A model generated the notes under the pieces. It made no database searches. It was given only the letters and a program-made list of their open reading frames with translations, and was not told the origin of the DNA. The position numbers were made by a program, and so were the translations under genes. From assembly GCA_934132805.1 (NCBI GenBank), contig CAKPAB010000006.1, positions 1 to 47,171 on the forward strand: a stretch of 47,171 bases of DNA. Reading direction: 5' to 3'. Below, piece by piece: positions 1 to 8,109 of this stretch (the stretch's first letter is position 1; each line of letters starts with the position of its first letter). Source of the stretch: an uncultured Clostridia bacterium. Its GTDB lineage: Bacteria; Bacillota; Clostridia; TANB77; CAG-508.

Positions 1-74
1 GGTGAAGGGGACTGTTTGCTAAACAGTTAGGTCCCGAAAGGGGCGCGGAGGTTCGAACCCTCTCATCTCCGCCA
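1..74 (+). tRNA. tRNA-Ser (anticodon GCT), 5' end outside window
   Basis: This is the 3' part of a serine tRNA. The anticodon stem ACTGT/ACAGT closes a seven-base loop TTGCTAA with anticodon GCT, which reads AGC/AGT codons. A long variable arm (stem GTCCC/GGGGC, loop GAAA) is typical of class II tRNAs such as serine. The T loop TTCGAAC follows, then the 3' acceptor strand, discriminator G at 71 and an encoded CCA at 72-74. The acceptor 5' strand and most of the D arm lie before the window. No duplicated 3' end was seen elsewhere in the window. Confidence 0.93.
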
Positions 75-79
75 AAGAT

Positions 80-106
80 GCTAGTAAATTTATACTAGCT
101 TTTTTT
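80..106 (+). terminator. Rho-independent terminator of the tRNA-Ser transcript
   Basis: A perfect 7-bp stem GCTAGTA/TACTAGC with a six-base loop is followed by seven T residues. It lies six bases after the tRNA CCA end. Confidence 0.85.
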
Positions 107-271
107 GTTGTATTTTGCTTTATTTCAACAATTTATATATAATATTTTATTTTACAAATAATTTTTAATTGAGAATAATAATATTTTATTGATAATATAT
201 TAAAAAAATTCAAAAAAATATTGACTAGAATAAAAAAAATGTAGTAAAATTAATAAAAATAGTAAAAAAAG

Positions 272-300
272 TTGAAAAATAAAAAAAAATAAGGTATAAT
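272..300 (+). promoter_or_regulatory. Sigma-A-type promoter of the pilin module
   Basis: TTGAAA at 272-277 and TATAAT at 295-300 are separated by 17 bp, 30 bp before the first pilin start codon. A second candidate, TTGACT (221-226) and TAAAAT (245-250) with an 18-bp spacer, lies just upstream. Both sit in an extremely A-rich tract. Confidence 0.7.
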
Positions 301-330
301 TATTTTATAGGCAAGAAGGACGGTGATTTA

Positions 331-684
331 ATGCGTAAAATACAAAAAATATTTTTAGTATTAGTAATCATTCTTACAATATTAAGTCTATTTAATATAT
401 CATTTGCCAGAATAGAACCCGATGACTATCAACCATCAGGGCCAACATCTAATGACTATACAAAAGCATTTTTTAAAGCGTCAATAGTATTAGGAGCTAT
501 AAGGAATGTAAGTGTGGTTGTTTCAGTAATAGCATTAATGATAATAGGTGTGAAATACATAATAGGTAGTGCAGAAGAAAGAGCTGACTATAAAAAGACG
601 ATGATTCCATACATAATTGGATGTGTATTAGCCTCATCGGGAACAACATTGGTTTGCTTTATATATAATTCACTAAATGGGTAA
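331..684 (+). CDS. TrbC/VirB2-family pilin-like protein (first of three)
   Basis: A small membrane protein of 117 residues. It has an N-terminal signal or membrane segment (about residues 5-26), a short polar loop, and two further hydrophobic segments (about 55-80 and 92-112). Between the last two lies the signature GVKYIIGSAEERADYKK, which recurs in the next two genes. This layout matches TrbC/VirB2 pilin subunits of Gram-positive conjugation systems. The start has a purine-rich RBS (AAGGACGGTGA). By family, VirB2 proteins form the T4SS pilus or an inner-membrane channel component. Which of the three paralogues is the main subunit cannot be told from sequence. Confidence 0.8.
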   Translation: MRKIQKIFLVLVIILTILSLFNISFARIEPDDYQPSGPTSNDYTKAFFKASIVLGAIRNVSVVVSVIALMIIGVKYIIGSAEERADYKKTMIPYIIGCVLASSGTTLVCFIYNSLNG

Positions 685-699
685 GAGTAGGAGATTACT

Positions 700-1167
700 A
701 TGAGAAGAAAAATATTAAGAATTTTAGTAATAATTGTTATAATTGCTAGTTTTTCAAATACAAATATAGTACAAGCTGAAAATCTTATAGAAAAAGATAT
801 TACTGAGTTGGGAGTTATAGGAGTTACAACTGGATCTGGATCATCATCAAGCTCAACTTCAGGAGGAATTGGAGATGTCATAAAAGGTGGAGATGATTTT
901 ATTAGTGAAGGACAGCGAGGAGATACAAGTATAGATAAGGAACAATTACAGAATGCATCATCTGCTATATATAATGTACTATTAATTGTAGGAATAATAG
1001 CTGCAGTATTAGTTTCAGGAATATTAGGAATAAAATTTATGTTAGGATCAGTAGAAGAAAAGGCAGAAGTAAAAGCAGCACTAATTCCATTTGCTATAGG
1101 ATGCATAGTGGTATTTGGGGCATTTGGAATTTGGAAAATAGTTGTAACAATAGGAAACAGATTGTAA
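700..1167 (+). CDS. TrbC/VirB2-family pilin-like protein (second, with Ser/Gly linker)
   Basis: A 155-residue paralogue of the flanking pilins. After a signal-like N terminus that ends near VQAEN, it carries a low-complexity Gly/Ser stretch (about residues 45-57) and a polar acidic segment of about 35 residues. The two-helix core with GIKFMLGSVEEKAEVK follows. The insert makes it about 40 residues longer than its neighbours, so it may be a tip, adaptor or minor subunit; that is inference. The gene starts 15 bp after the previous stop, so it is co-transcribed. Confidence 0.78.
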   Translation: MRRKILRILVIIVIIASFSNTNIVQAENLIEKDITELGVIGVTTGSGSSSSSTSGGIGDVIKGGDDFISEGQRGDTSIDKEQLQNASSAIYNVLLIVGIIAAVLVSGILGIKFMLGSVEEKAEVKAALIPFAIGCIVVFGAFGIWKIVVTIGNRL

Positions 1168-1241
1168 ATTAGTTATTAAAGTTTACTTAGATGACTAGGT
1201 AAGTTATATAAAACCAAAAATAAAAAAGGGAGGAAATAAAA

Positions 1242-1595
1242 ATGAAAAAAACAGTAAAAATAATTGCTATATTATTATTGGCTATTACATTGGTTACATT
1301 CTCAACAACAGTTTTTGCTGCTGGTGGAGAAATATCACCAGGAAGTTTAACACCAACATATGGAACTGATGATGGTGGTTTATCTACTAAAGCAGGAAAA
1401 ATAATGGGTATGATTAGAAACATTGCTGTAATTGCAGCTGTTATCATAATAATGGTATTAGGTGTAAAATATATGTTAGGTTCAGTAGAAGAAAAAGCAG
1501 AATACAAAAAATCTTTTATGCCATTAATAATTGGTATAGTATTAGTAGTATCTGCAACAGCAATAGCATCATTCATATTCAACATGGCAGCATAA
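1242..1595 (+). CDS. TrbC/VirB2-family pilin-like protein (third)
   Basis: A 117-residue protein with a clear signal peptide ending near TVFAA (about residue 27). A short Gly-rich mature N terminus and two hydrophobic helices flank GVKYMLGSVEEKAEYKK. It is the most canonical of the three VirB2-like proteins. It has a strong RBS (AAGGGAGG, 8 bases before ATG) and ends just before a terminator, so it closes the pilin module. The strong RBS and the terminator fit a major, abundantly made pilin; that ranking is inference. Confidence 0.82.
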   Translation: MKKTVKIIAILLLAITLVTFSTTVFAAGGEISPGSLTPTYGTDDGGLSTKAGKIMGMIRNIAVIAAVIIIMVLGVKYMLGSVEEKAEYKKSFMPLIIGIVLVVSATAIASFIFNMAA

Positions 1596-1615
1596 TTAAA
1601 TGTATAAAAAACAAA

Positions 1616-1647
1616 AGAGTAATTCTTTCGGGAATTATTCTTTTTTT
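1616..1647 (+). terminator. Terminator between pilin module and T4SS apparatus module
   Basis: The stem AGAGTAATTC/GAATTATTCT (one G-U pair) with loop TTTCGG is followed by a T7 tract. It splits the locus into two transcription units, probably with some read-through. Confidence 0.85.
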
Positions 1648-1767
1648 GTATATAAAATTTTAAAAACCTAATATCCCTATATAAAATTTCAAAAAAGGCA
1701 AAATAATATATTACAAAAATGTTACAAATCTATTAAATTTCCACTTTTTTTGCCAAAAACTATACAA

Positions 1768-1791
1768 TTATCCACAGGTTTATGATATAAT
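1768..1791 (+). promoter_or_regulatory. Extended -10 promoter of the T4SS apparatus operon, with DnaA-box-like site
   Basis: TGATATAAT at 1783-1791 is a perfect extended -10 element (TG at 1783-1784, TATAAT at 1786-1791). No good -35 is present, as is common with extended -10 promoters. TTATCCACA at 1768-1776 matches the consensus DnaA box and lies just upstream of the -10, where a bound protein would block RNA polymerase. The promoter match is strong; the DnaA link is speculative. Confidence 0.55.
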
Positions 1792-1823
1792 ATATATTGT
1801 ATAATTATAATAAGAAAGATACA

Positions 1824-1874
1824 AAGGAAATAAGGCAAAATTAAGAGAAGCCTTAAGAAAGGATGAGATAAACT
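1824..1874 (+). promoter_or_regulatory. Hairpin-plus-RBS leader of the apparatus operon (leader copy 1)
   Basis: AAGGAAATAAGG opens the leader. A short hairpin AAGGC/GCCTT (1832-1836 / 1850-1854) follows, then AGAAAGGATGAGATAAA before the ATG at 1875. The same order of elements, with partly identical sequence, precedes rsmI (24440-24510), and a related one precedes spmA (25792-25864). Confidence 0.4.
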
Positions 1875-2228
1875 ATGCAAAGCTATGAAATTCCAAGAAA
1901 TTATAAAGGGGAAGGAAGAATATTATATATATTTTCAACAAAAGGCTTAATATATACATGTGTAGGAGCAGGTATAGGGCTAATATTTTATTTTATATTT
2001 AGAATGCTAGGACTTTCAATGGTTGGACTTGTAATTACACTAATATTTGGAGCAATAGGTTTTGCAATAGGAACACTAAAAGTGCCAGAATCATCAGCAA
2101 CAGATTTAACAAGAAAAACAGGTGGAGAAAATATAGATGATGTTATTATTAGATGGATAAAATTCAAAAAGAATGGTAACAAAATATATGTTTATAAACC
2201 AGAGGAGGAAACAAAAGATGGACAATAA
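1875..2228 (+). CDS. PrgI/VirB3-like T4SS inner-membrane protein
   Basis: A 117-residue protein that begins with a short polar segment (YEIPRNYKG). Two closely spaced transmembrane helices follow (about residues 23-42 and 47-68), then a charged cytoplasmic tail. This is the usual form of PrgI-family proteins, the Gram-positive counterpart of VirB3, which sit next to VirB4 in conjugative systems, as here. The downstream start codon (2218) overlaps its stop, so translation of the next gene is probably coupled. The start is supported by AAAGGATGA upstream. Confidence 0.78.
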   Translation: MQSYEIPRNYKGEGRILYIFSTKGLIYTCVGAGIGLIFYFIFRMLGLSMVGLVITLIFGAIGFAIGTLKVPESSATDLTRKTGGENIDDVIIRWIKFKKNGNKIYVYKPEEETKDGQ

Positions 2229-3450
2229 TGAATTAATTAATATATTAACAATTTTATTAGGAGTTATGATTGGAGTGCTTTGTATTTTATGTATAGTATT
2301 CTTAGTATTAAAAATAAAATCAAGAGATCCAAAAGAAAAGAAAACTTCTAAAAATGAAACTGCAGAAAAGGCAAATTCAAAAACAGTAACTCCAAAAACT
2401 TATACTAAAGAATCTATTTTTAAATTTATGGAATTTGATAAAATAAGTGATAATATGATAGTTCAAAAAAATGGAAAAAGATTTTTAATGGTTATTGAAT
2501 GTCAAGGGATAAACTATGACTTAATGTCTGGACTAGAAAAGAATAGTGTTGAACAAGGTTTTTTGCAATTTTTAAATACATTAAGATATCCAATTCAAAT
2601 ATATGTTCAAACTAGAACTGTAAACCTAGGAAGTAGCATAAATACATATAAAGAAAGAGTTGACCAAATTTCTAAACAATATGCAGCAAAACAAATGGAA
2701 TATAACCAAAAAGTTCGTTCAGGACAATATTCAGATGAAGAGTTAAACAAAGAAAAGTATGAACTAGTAAGAGAAAGAAATTTATATGAATATGGTGTTG
2801 ATATTATTAATAATACAGAAAGAATGAGTTTGAACAAAAATATATTGAGCAAACATTATTATGTAATAATTCCATATTATCCAGAAGAAGCTTCAAATGG
2901 AGCATATAGCCCAGATGAAATCTCAAATTTAGCATTTTCAGAGCTATATACAAAATCACAATCTATAATAAATTCATTAGCAGTTTGTGGAATAAATAGC
3001 AAAATATTAAATTCTACAGAATTAGCAGAATTGTTATATGTTGCTTATAATAGAGATGAGTCAGAAACATTTAATTTAAGAAGAGCTTTAAGTGCTGGTT
3101 ATGAGGATATATATTCAACAGCGCCAAATGTTTTGGATAAGAGAATGAAAGAACTAGATTTAAAAATAGAGCAAGATGCTATCAAAAAAGCAAATGAAAC
3201 AATTTATGATGTTATTGAAGAAAGTCAAAGACAAAGAAAAGTAAAACAAAAAGAGGCAGAATTAAATGATTTAATAGACCAAATGGCTAAAGCTTTAATA
3301 GAAGAAAACAAGAGATCTGTAGGAGCTGATGTTGCAGAAGCTGCTATAGAAAAGATAGATGAAGATAGCAAAAAGACTAAAGAAAAAGGAGGAGAAGAAG
3401 ATGGCAAAAAAACAAAAACAACAAGAAGAAAGTCTACAAGAACAGTTTAG
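2218..3450 (+). CDS. Membrane-anchored TraC-like protein (VirB4 N-domain type)
   Basis: A 410-residue protein. The ATG at 2218 is chosen over an upstream in-frame ATG at 2173 because AGAGGAGG (2201-2208) is well placed for it. One transmembrane helix (about residues 8-30) is followed by a basic linker and a domain (about 60-290) like the N-terminal region of VirB4/TraC ATPases. It contains RFLMVIECQGINY and a long charged coiled-coil segment. No Walker motifs are present. The C terminus (about 300-410) is highly charged and probably helical. In many Gram-positive T4SSs such a protein precedes a separate VirB4; the ATPase follows here in overlapping frame (50 bp). It probably tethers or regulates that ATPase at the membrane (inference). 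Confidence 0.65.
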   Translation: MDNNELINILTILLGVMIGVLCILCIVFLVLKIKSRDPKEKKTSKNETAEKANSKTVTPKTYTKESIFKFMEFDKISDNMIVQKNGKRFLMVIECQGINYDLMSGLEKNSVEQGFLQFLNTLRYPIQIYVQTRTVNLGSSINTYKERVDQISKQYAAKQMEYNQKVRSGQYSDEELNKEKYELVRERNLYEYGVDIINNTERMSLNKNILSKHYYVIIPYYPEEASNGAYSPDEISNLAFSELYTKSQSIINSLAVCGINSKILNSTELAELLYVAYNRDESETFNLRRALSAGYEDIYSTAPNVLDKRMKELDLKIEQDAIKKANETIYDVIEESQRQRKVKQKEAELNDLIDQMAKALIEENKRSVGADVAEAAIEKIDEDSKKTKEKGGEEDGKKTKTTRRKSTRTV

Positions 3451-5362
3451 AGAATATAGAGAAGAAGATGTTTCTATACTAAAGAAAAAGTCAATAAAAG
3501 AGTTAATAGCACCATCTGGAATAGATGCTTCAAATATTGATCATTTGGAGATAATATCAAATACAAAAAGATATGCTCGTAGCTTTTTTGTATCATCTCT
3601 TCCTAGAATGTGTACATTCCCTGAATTATTTAGAGATATGTATATGTTTGGTGATATAAATACATCAATATATATAAACCCTATTAAAGAAGATAAATCA
3701 CAAAATGATTTAAACAGAGTAATAAATGAGTTGGAAACAGAAAGAATTGTGGCAGCAGATAAAGGAAATATAAATAGGGAAAGTACAATTTCACAAAAAA
3801 GACTAGAAGCAGAACAATTAAGAGATGAGATTGCGGCAGGTTTTAATAAACTATATGAAGCGTCAATTATTTCTACAGTTTTTGCTTATAGTATGGAAGA
3901 TTTAGATAGATATACAAAATTGTTATCATCAGAAATGGCGAAAACATTAGTTGGAGTGAAAACAGCATGGGGAATGCAAGAAGATGCATTTAAATCTAAT
4001 TTGCCATTTATGAATGATAGAATAAACAAAACACATACTTTTGATAGAAATTCTATGGGAACTGTATTTCCATTTACAACTTCAGAAGTTGGACATCCTA
4101 CTGGTGTTCCCCTAGGTTTTAATAAGCAAACAGGTACACCAATATTGTTTGATAATTTTCATTCATCACTTTCAAATTATAACATGGTTATATTTGCTAA
4201 GTCTGGTGCTGGTAAATCTGTAACAATGAAAACTTTAATATCAAGGTCATCAGTTTTAATGGGAATTGAGAGTTTGGCTCTTGATGCTGAAGGTGAATAC
4301 ACAATTGTGGCAGAGAGTTTAGGTGGAATTAATGTTGTAATTAGCCCAACATCTAAAACAGTTATTAATTTGTTTGATGTTGAGACAGAAATTGTAAAAG
4401 ATGAAATTACTGGAAAGGATAGAGTTACTTTAAATATAGAAAATAAAGTAGAGGATGTTACACAGGCTTTGCTTACTATGGCTAGGGGTAGTACTCGTTC
4501 TGATGAGGTAAATGAGTTGACTAAACAGATAATTGCAGAGTCTGTTGCAGAAGAGTATGCAGCGATTGGTGTTAATAGTAATCCGGATAGTTTATATAAG
4601 GCTTCAACTGGAATTGCTAGGGGAAATATATTTTCAAAGGAAAAGAAAGAAATGCCTACTATTGGGTCTTGGTATAGAAGAATTCAAGGAAAGGCTAGGG
4701 AAAATACTAACCCAGATTATCAATATCATTATAGTTATTTGTTAAAAGTTATGAAACAGTACATAAGAGAATATGATGGGCAGATGGCTTACTTTGATGG
4801 ACAGTCAACTTTTGAGTTGCTTGAAGGTGCTCCTTTTATAAACTTGGATATTTCTCAATTGGAGGAAAGGTTTGCAAGACCTCTTGCACAACAAATTTTG
4901 CTTTCTTGGATTTGGGAAAAATTCGTTAAGAAGAATAGTGAAGATAGAAAAAAGGCTACACAAAAGAGGGTTTTAGTTGACGAGGCTTGGATGTTATTGC
5001 CATATCCTGAGGCTGTAGATTTCTTGAATAAGATGGCTAGACGTGCAAGAAAGAGAAATGTTTCTTTGGCTATTATTTCTCAGAGATTTCAAGATTTCTA
5101 TGAGAATCATGATGCTCAGGCAGTTCTTACTTCTTCTGATACTAAATTGTTTTTAGCACAAGATAAATCTGAAATTCAATATTTGAAGGAGGTATTCAAA
5201 CTTTCTGAGGGTGAGGCTAACTTCTTGGTTACTTGCCAAATTGGTGAGGGACTACTTAAGGTTGGTGCTGATTCGGCTATTTTGAAGATTATGCCGACTC
5301 GTAAGGAGTTTGAGTTTGTGGATACTAACCTAAATCAAATTGCGAAAAGGAATAATGTGTAA
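3401..5362 (+). CDS. virB4: VirB4-family T4SS ATPase
   Basis: A 653-residue cytoplasmic ATPase that powers T4SS assembly and transport. The start at 3401 is preferred over an in-frame ATG at 3359 because AAAGGAGGAG lies directly before it. Walker A is SGAGKS, with GAGKS at residues 269-273. Walker B is VLVDEAW, with D527 and E528. A further conserved segment follows (RARKRNVSLAIISQRFQDF, then SSDTKLFLAQD). Length and motif order fit VirB4/TraE-type ATPases. It overlaps the TraC-like gene and is followed four bases later by the VirB6-like region, so all belong to one operon. Codon choice drifts from A-ending towards G/T-ending in its second half. It is not a VirD4-type coupling protein: the N-terminal transmembrane helices are missing. 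Confidence 0.92.
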   Translation: MAKKQKQQEESLQEQFREYREEDVSILKKKSIKELIAPSGIDASNIDHLEIISNTKRYARSFFVSSLPRMCTFPELFRDMYMFGDINTSIYINPIKEDKSQNDLNRVINELETERIVAADKGNINRESTISQKRLEAEQLRDEIAAGFNKLYEASIISTVFAYSMEDLDRYTKLLSSEMAKTLVGVKTAWGMQEDAFKSNLPFMNDRINKTHTFDRNSMGTVFPFTTSEVGHPTGVPLGFNKQTGTPILFDNFHSSLSNYNMVIFAKSGAGKSVTMKTLISRSSVLMGIESLALDAEGEYTIVAESLGGINVVISPTSKTVINLFDVETEIVKDEITGKDRVTLNIENKVEDVTQALLTMARGSTRSDEVNELTKQIIAESVAEEYAAIGVNSNPDSLYKASTGIARGNIFSKEKKEMPTIGSWYRRIQGKARENTNPDYQYHYSYLLKVMKQYIREYDGQMAYFDGQSTFELLEGAPFINLDISQLEERFARPLAQQILLSWIWEKFVKKNSEDRKKATQKRVLVDEAWMLLPYPEAVDFLNKMARRARKRNVSLAIISQRFQDFYENHDAQAVLTSSDTKLFLAQDKSEIQYLKEVFKLSEGEANFLVTCQIGEGLLKVGADSAILKIMPTRKEFEFVDTNLNQIAKRNNV

Positions 5363-5386
5363 AGTATGTCAGGAGGTTTAAACTTT

Positions 5387-8089
5387 ATGAAAGTTTTTCA
5401 AAATAAAAATTTGTTTAAGAAACTAATTATTGTTTTTATTGTAATAACACTTTTTAGTTTTTGTATACCGAAGCAGTCGCAGGCAAAAGATGGTATGGTA
5501 GCAACAGTTGGTGGAAAATTGTTAAATCCAGTTATGTCATTGTTTGTTGGACTTGGTGATGGTCTGATGGGAATCTTGCAAAATGTTGTTTTAGGTGTAG
5601 GGGTAAATGATTCTTTAGTAGCAGTAAATACAGAGAGTGGTTTTTGGGCTAAATTGTTTATAGTAATTGCAGCTTTTGCAGTAATTGGAACATGTATTGT
5701 TGCTACTGTATTATCTGCAGGAAGTTTGTCAGCAATAACAATACCATTATTGATAAAATTTGGAGCAGCTACAGCATTTGTAATTGCTGGGTCAACGGTA
5801 ACCTTTGGCTTTGTAAATAAAGTAAATGATAAGAATTTACCAGATATTTTATATTTGCCAATGTATCAAATAACTCCTCAAGAAATATTTTCAAATAAGC
5901 TGCCAATATTAGATGTTGATTTCTTTAATCCTTCAGATAAAACCTATACTTTTACTGATAAGGATGGAAATGAATTCACATCAAGTTCAACAGCAAAAGA
6001 TTTAAGACAGACTGTTTCCAATTGGTATGTAATTTTAAGAGATATTTCATTGGTTGCTTTATTATCTGTATTAGTTTATGCTGGCATAAGAATAATAATA
6101 TCAAGTACGGCAGGAGATAAAGCAAAATATAAACAAATGTTAGTTGATTGGTTAGTGGCTATATGTTTATTATTTACAATGCAGTATATAATGGCTTTTT
6201 CTAATATGTTGGTAGAAAAATTTATAGAAGTGATCGATTCTACTAGAATAGATAATTTGGCTAAAGAAAGTAATACCACAGATCCAGAAGTGTATATTAT
6301 TAATGATACAAAAACAGCGCAAAATGCATATAAAAAATTAGTTGGAGATCAGGGAAAAAATAGTCCATATTTTTATTATTTTTTAGATAGTGAAGGTAAT
6401 CAGCTTACAGAAGAAGGAGAGGAAAATGCTGCACAAATAGCATGGCCAGCTGAAAACTTTTTGCAACAGGCTAGATTAAATTCACAATTATTATCAGATG
6501 ATGAAGAAGAGTCATGGGTAGCAATAGGTTGGAAAGTTATATATGTTGTTTTAGTTGTTTATACTTTTATATTTATGTTTACATATTTAAAAAGACTAGT
6601 GTATATGACATTTTTAACAATAATAGCACCATTAGTTGCTATGACATATCCATTAGATAAAATGAATGATGGTAAAGCTCAGGCATTTGATGCATGGTTT
6701 AAGGAATATATATTTAATTTGCTACTACAACCAATGCATTTAATATTATATACAATCTTAATATCATCTGCAATGCAATTTGCAAGTAAAAATATTATAT
6801 ATGTTGTGGTTGCATTAGGCTTCTTAACACCAGCTGAAAAATTATTCCGTAAATTCTTTGGCTTTGAAAAAGCACATACACCAGGTTTACTTGGAGGACC
6901 TGCTGGTGCGGCACTTATGATGAGTGGTATGAACAAATTATTTGCTAAAGGTCCAAAAGGTAAAAAGGGAGGAGCCGGAGGAAAAGGTTCAGACGGCGGA
7001 AATGAAATTGGTGATGATGATAAAAAACCAAGAATGAAGGATTTCGATAAAGAAAATGCAATGATAGGTGATGGCATTGGAGAAGAAGAAAAAACATCAG
7101 TTGAAAAACCATTAAATAATAATCAAAAGCATTTAGATGATATAAATGGAGCAATGGGAATTGAAAACAGTAAAAATAAATTTGAAGCACCATATAGCAA
7201 TAACGAATTAGATGCAATGAAAGATTATTATGAAGCTGGACTAGGAAGAAGTATTACACAAGGGGCATCAACATTACCAACACCTAGTGGAGGTACTCCA
7301 ACATCAATGCCAAAAGGAGGAGCTTTAAAACCACTTCCTAAAATTAAGACACCACCAAAAAGAAGTATTCGTAGAGCAGTTGGTGCAGTTGGTGGATATT
7401 ATGGAAGAAAATTCAAGAGAAAGCTAAAAAACCCACAAACGTGGAAAAATGTTGGCAAAAAGGCTATAAGAGGTGCAACAATGGCGTCTACTACTGGAAT
7501 TGGAATGACAGCAGGTGCTATTGCTGGTATTACTTCTGGAGATCCAACAAAATTTGCACAATATACTGCGACTGGAGCAATAGGTGGATATACTGCAGGT
7601 AAGAACATACCAGCACCACAAATAAATCAAGAAGTACGTGAGGAAGCACAAAGAGCTTATTATGGTTCAGATGAAGAGTATGAAAAAGCAATACATGAGC
7701 GTAATAGAAAGAATTTCCAAAGAGATGAAAGTAATATTCGTAAATTAGAAAAGGAATATGGAGGAAAAGAAGCAAGAAAAATAATGGATGAAGTTGCTCC
7801 ACAATATTTTGATAGAGGCATTGATAATATTGATGATATTATGGCAGCATATGAATTAGAAAAAACTGGAGTTAGCAGAGATACTGCTGCTGCAACAGCA
7901 AAATATGCATCAAGAATTGGATCAGATACTACAAAAATGAAATTAAAAGATAAGACAGATTGGCAAAATACATTTGCAAAAGAATTTTCTAAAAATTCAA
8001 GGGTTAAAGAAAATAATATTGACCCTAATAAGAGTGCTGAAGAAGCGATGAAGAGAATTGATAGATTTAATAAATTAAAAAATAGTTAG
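5387..8089 (+). CDS. TrbL/VirB6-like polytopic channel protein with long cytoplasmic tail
   Basis: A 900-residue protein. The start at 5387 is chosen because AGGAGG lies at 5371-5376; an upstream in-frame ATG at 5366 has no RBS. A signal-like N terminus is followed by about six to eight membrane helices within residues 1-510. One loop contains GIRIIISSTAGDKAKYKQ, which resembles the pilin signature and is seen in Gram-positive VirB6/TrbL proteins. From about residue 510 the tail is hydrophilic: a Gly/Lys-rich stretch, a Pro-rich stretch, then Gly-rich amphipathic and charged helical regions to the end. VirB6 proteins form part of the inner-membrane channel. The long tail is unusual and may recruit substrates or the ATPase (inference). 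Confidence 0.8.
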   Translation: MKVFQNKNLFKKLIIVFIVITLFSFCIPKQSQAKDGMVATVGGKLLNPVMSLFVGLGDGLMGILQNVVLGVGVNDSLVAVNTESGFWAKLFIVIAAFAVIGTCIVATVLSAGSLSAITIPLLIKFGAATAFVIAGSTVTFGFVNKVNDKNLPDILYLPMYQITPQEIFSNKLPILDVDFFNPSDKTYTFTDKDGNEFTSSSTAKDLRQTVSNWYVILRDISLVALLSVLVYAGIRIIISSTAGDKAKYKQMLVDWLVAICLLFTMQYIMAFSNMLVEKFIEVIDSTRIDNLAKESNTTDPEVYIINDTKTAQNAYKKLVGDQGKNSPYFYYFLDSEGNQLTEEGEENAAQIAWPAENFLQQARLNSQLLSDDEEESWVAIGWKVIYVVLVVYTFIFMFTYLKRLVYMTFLTIIAPLVAMTYPLDKMNDGKAQAFDAWFKEYIFNLLLQPMHLILYTILISSAMQFASKNIIYVVVALGFLTPAEKLFRKFFGFEKAHTPGLLGGPAGAALMMSGMNKLFAKGPKGKKGGAGGKGSDGGNEIGDDDKKPRMKDFDKENAMIGDGIGEEEKTSVEKPLNNNQKHLDDINGAMGIENSKNKFEAPYSNNELDAMKDYYEAGLGRSITQGASTLPTPSGGTPTSMPKGGALKPLPKIKTPPKRSIRRAVGAVGGYYGRKFKRKLKNPQTWKNVGKKAIRGATMASTTGIGMTAGAIAGITSGDPTKFAQYTATGAIGGYTAGKNIPAPQINQEVREEAQRAYYGSDEEYEKAIHERNRKNFQRDESNIRKLEKEYGGKEARKIMDEVAPQYFDRGIDNIDDIMAAYELEKTGVSRDTAAATAKYASRIGSDTTKMKLKDKTDWQNTFAKEFSKNSRVKENNIDPNKSAEEAMKRIDRFNKLKNS

Positions 8090-8109
8090 AAATTAGGGAG
8101 GCTATAATT

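Noticed and set aside
588..1106. 172-codon minus-strand frame opposite the pilin genes
   Set aside because: It is the antisense shadow of two pilin genes; residue composition is unnatural and there is no RBS.
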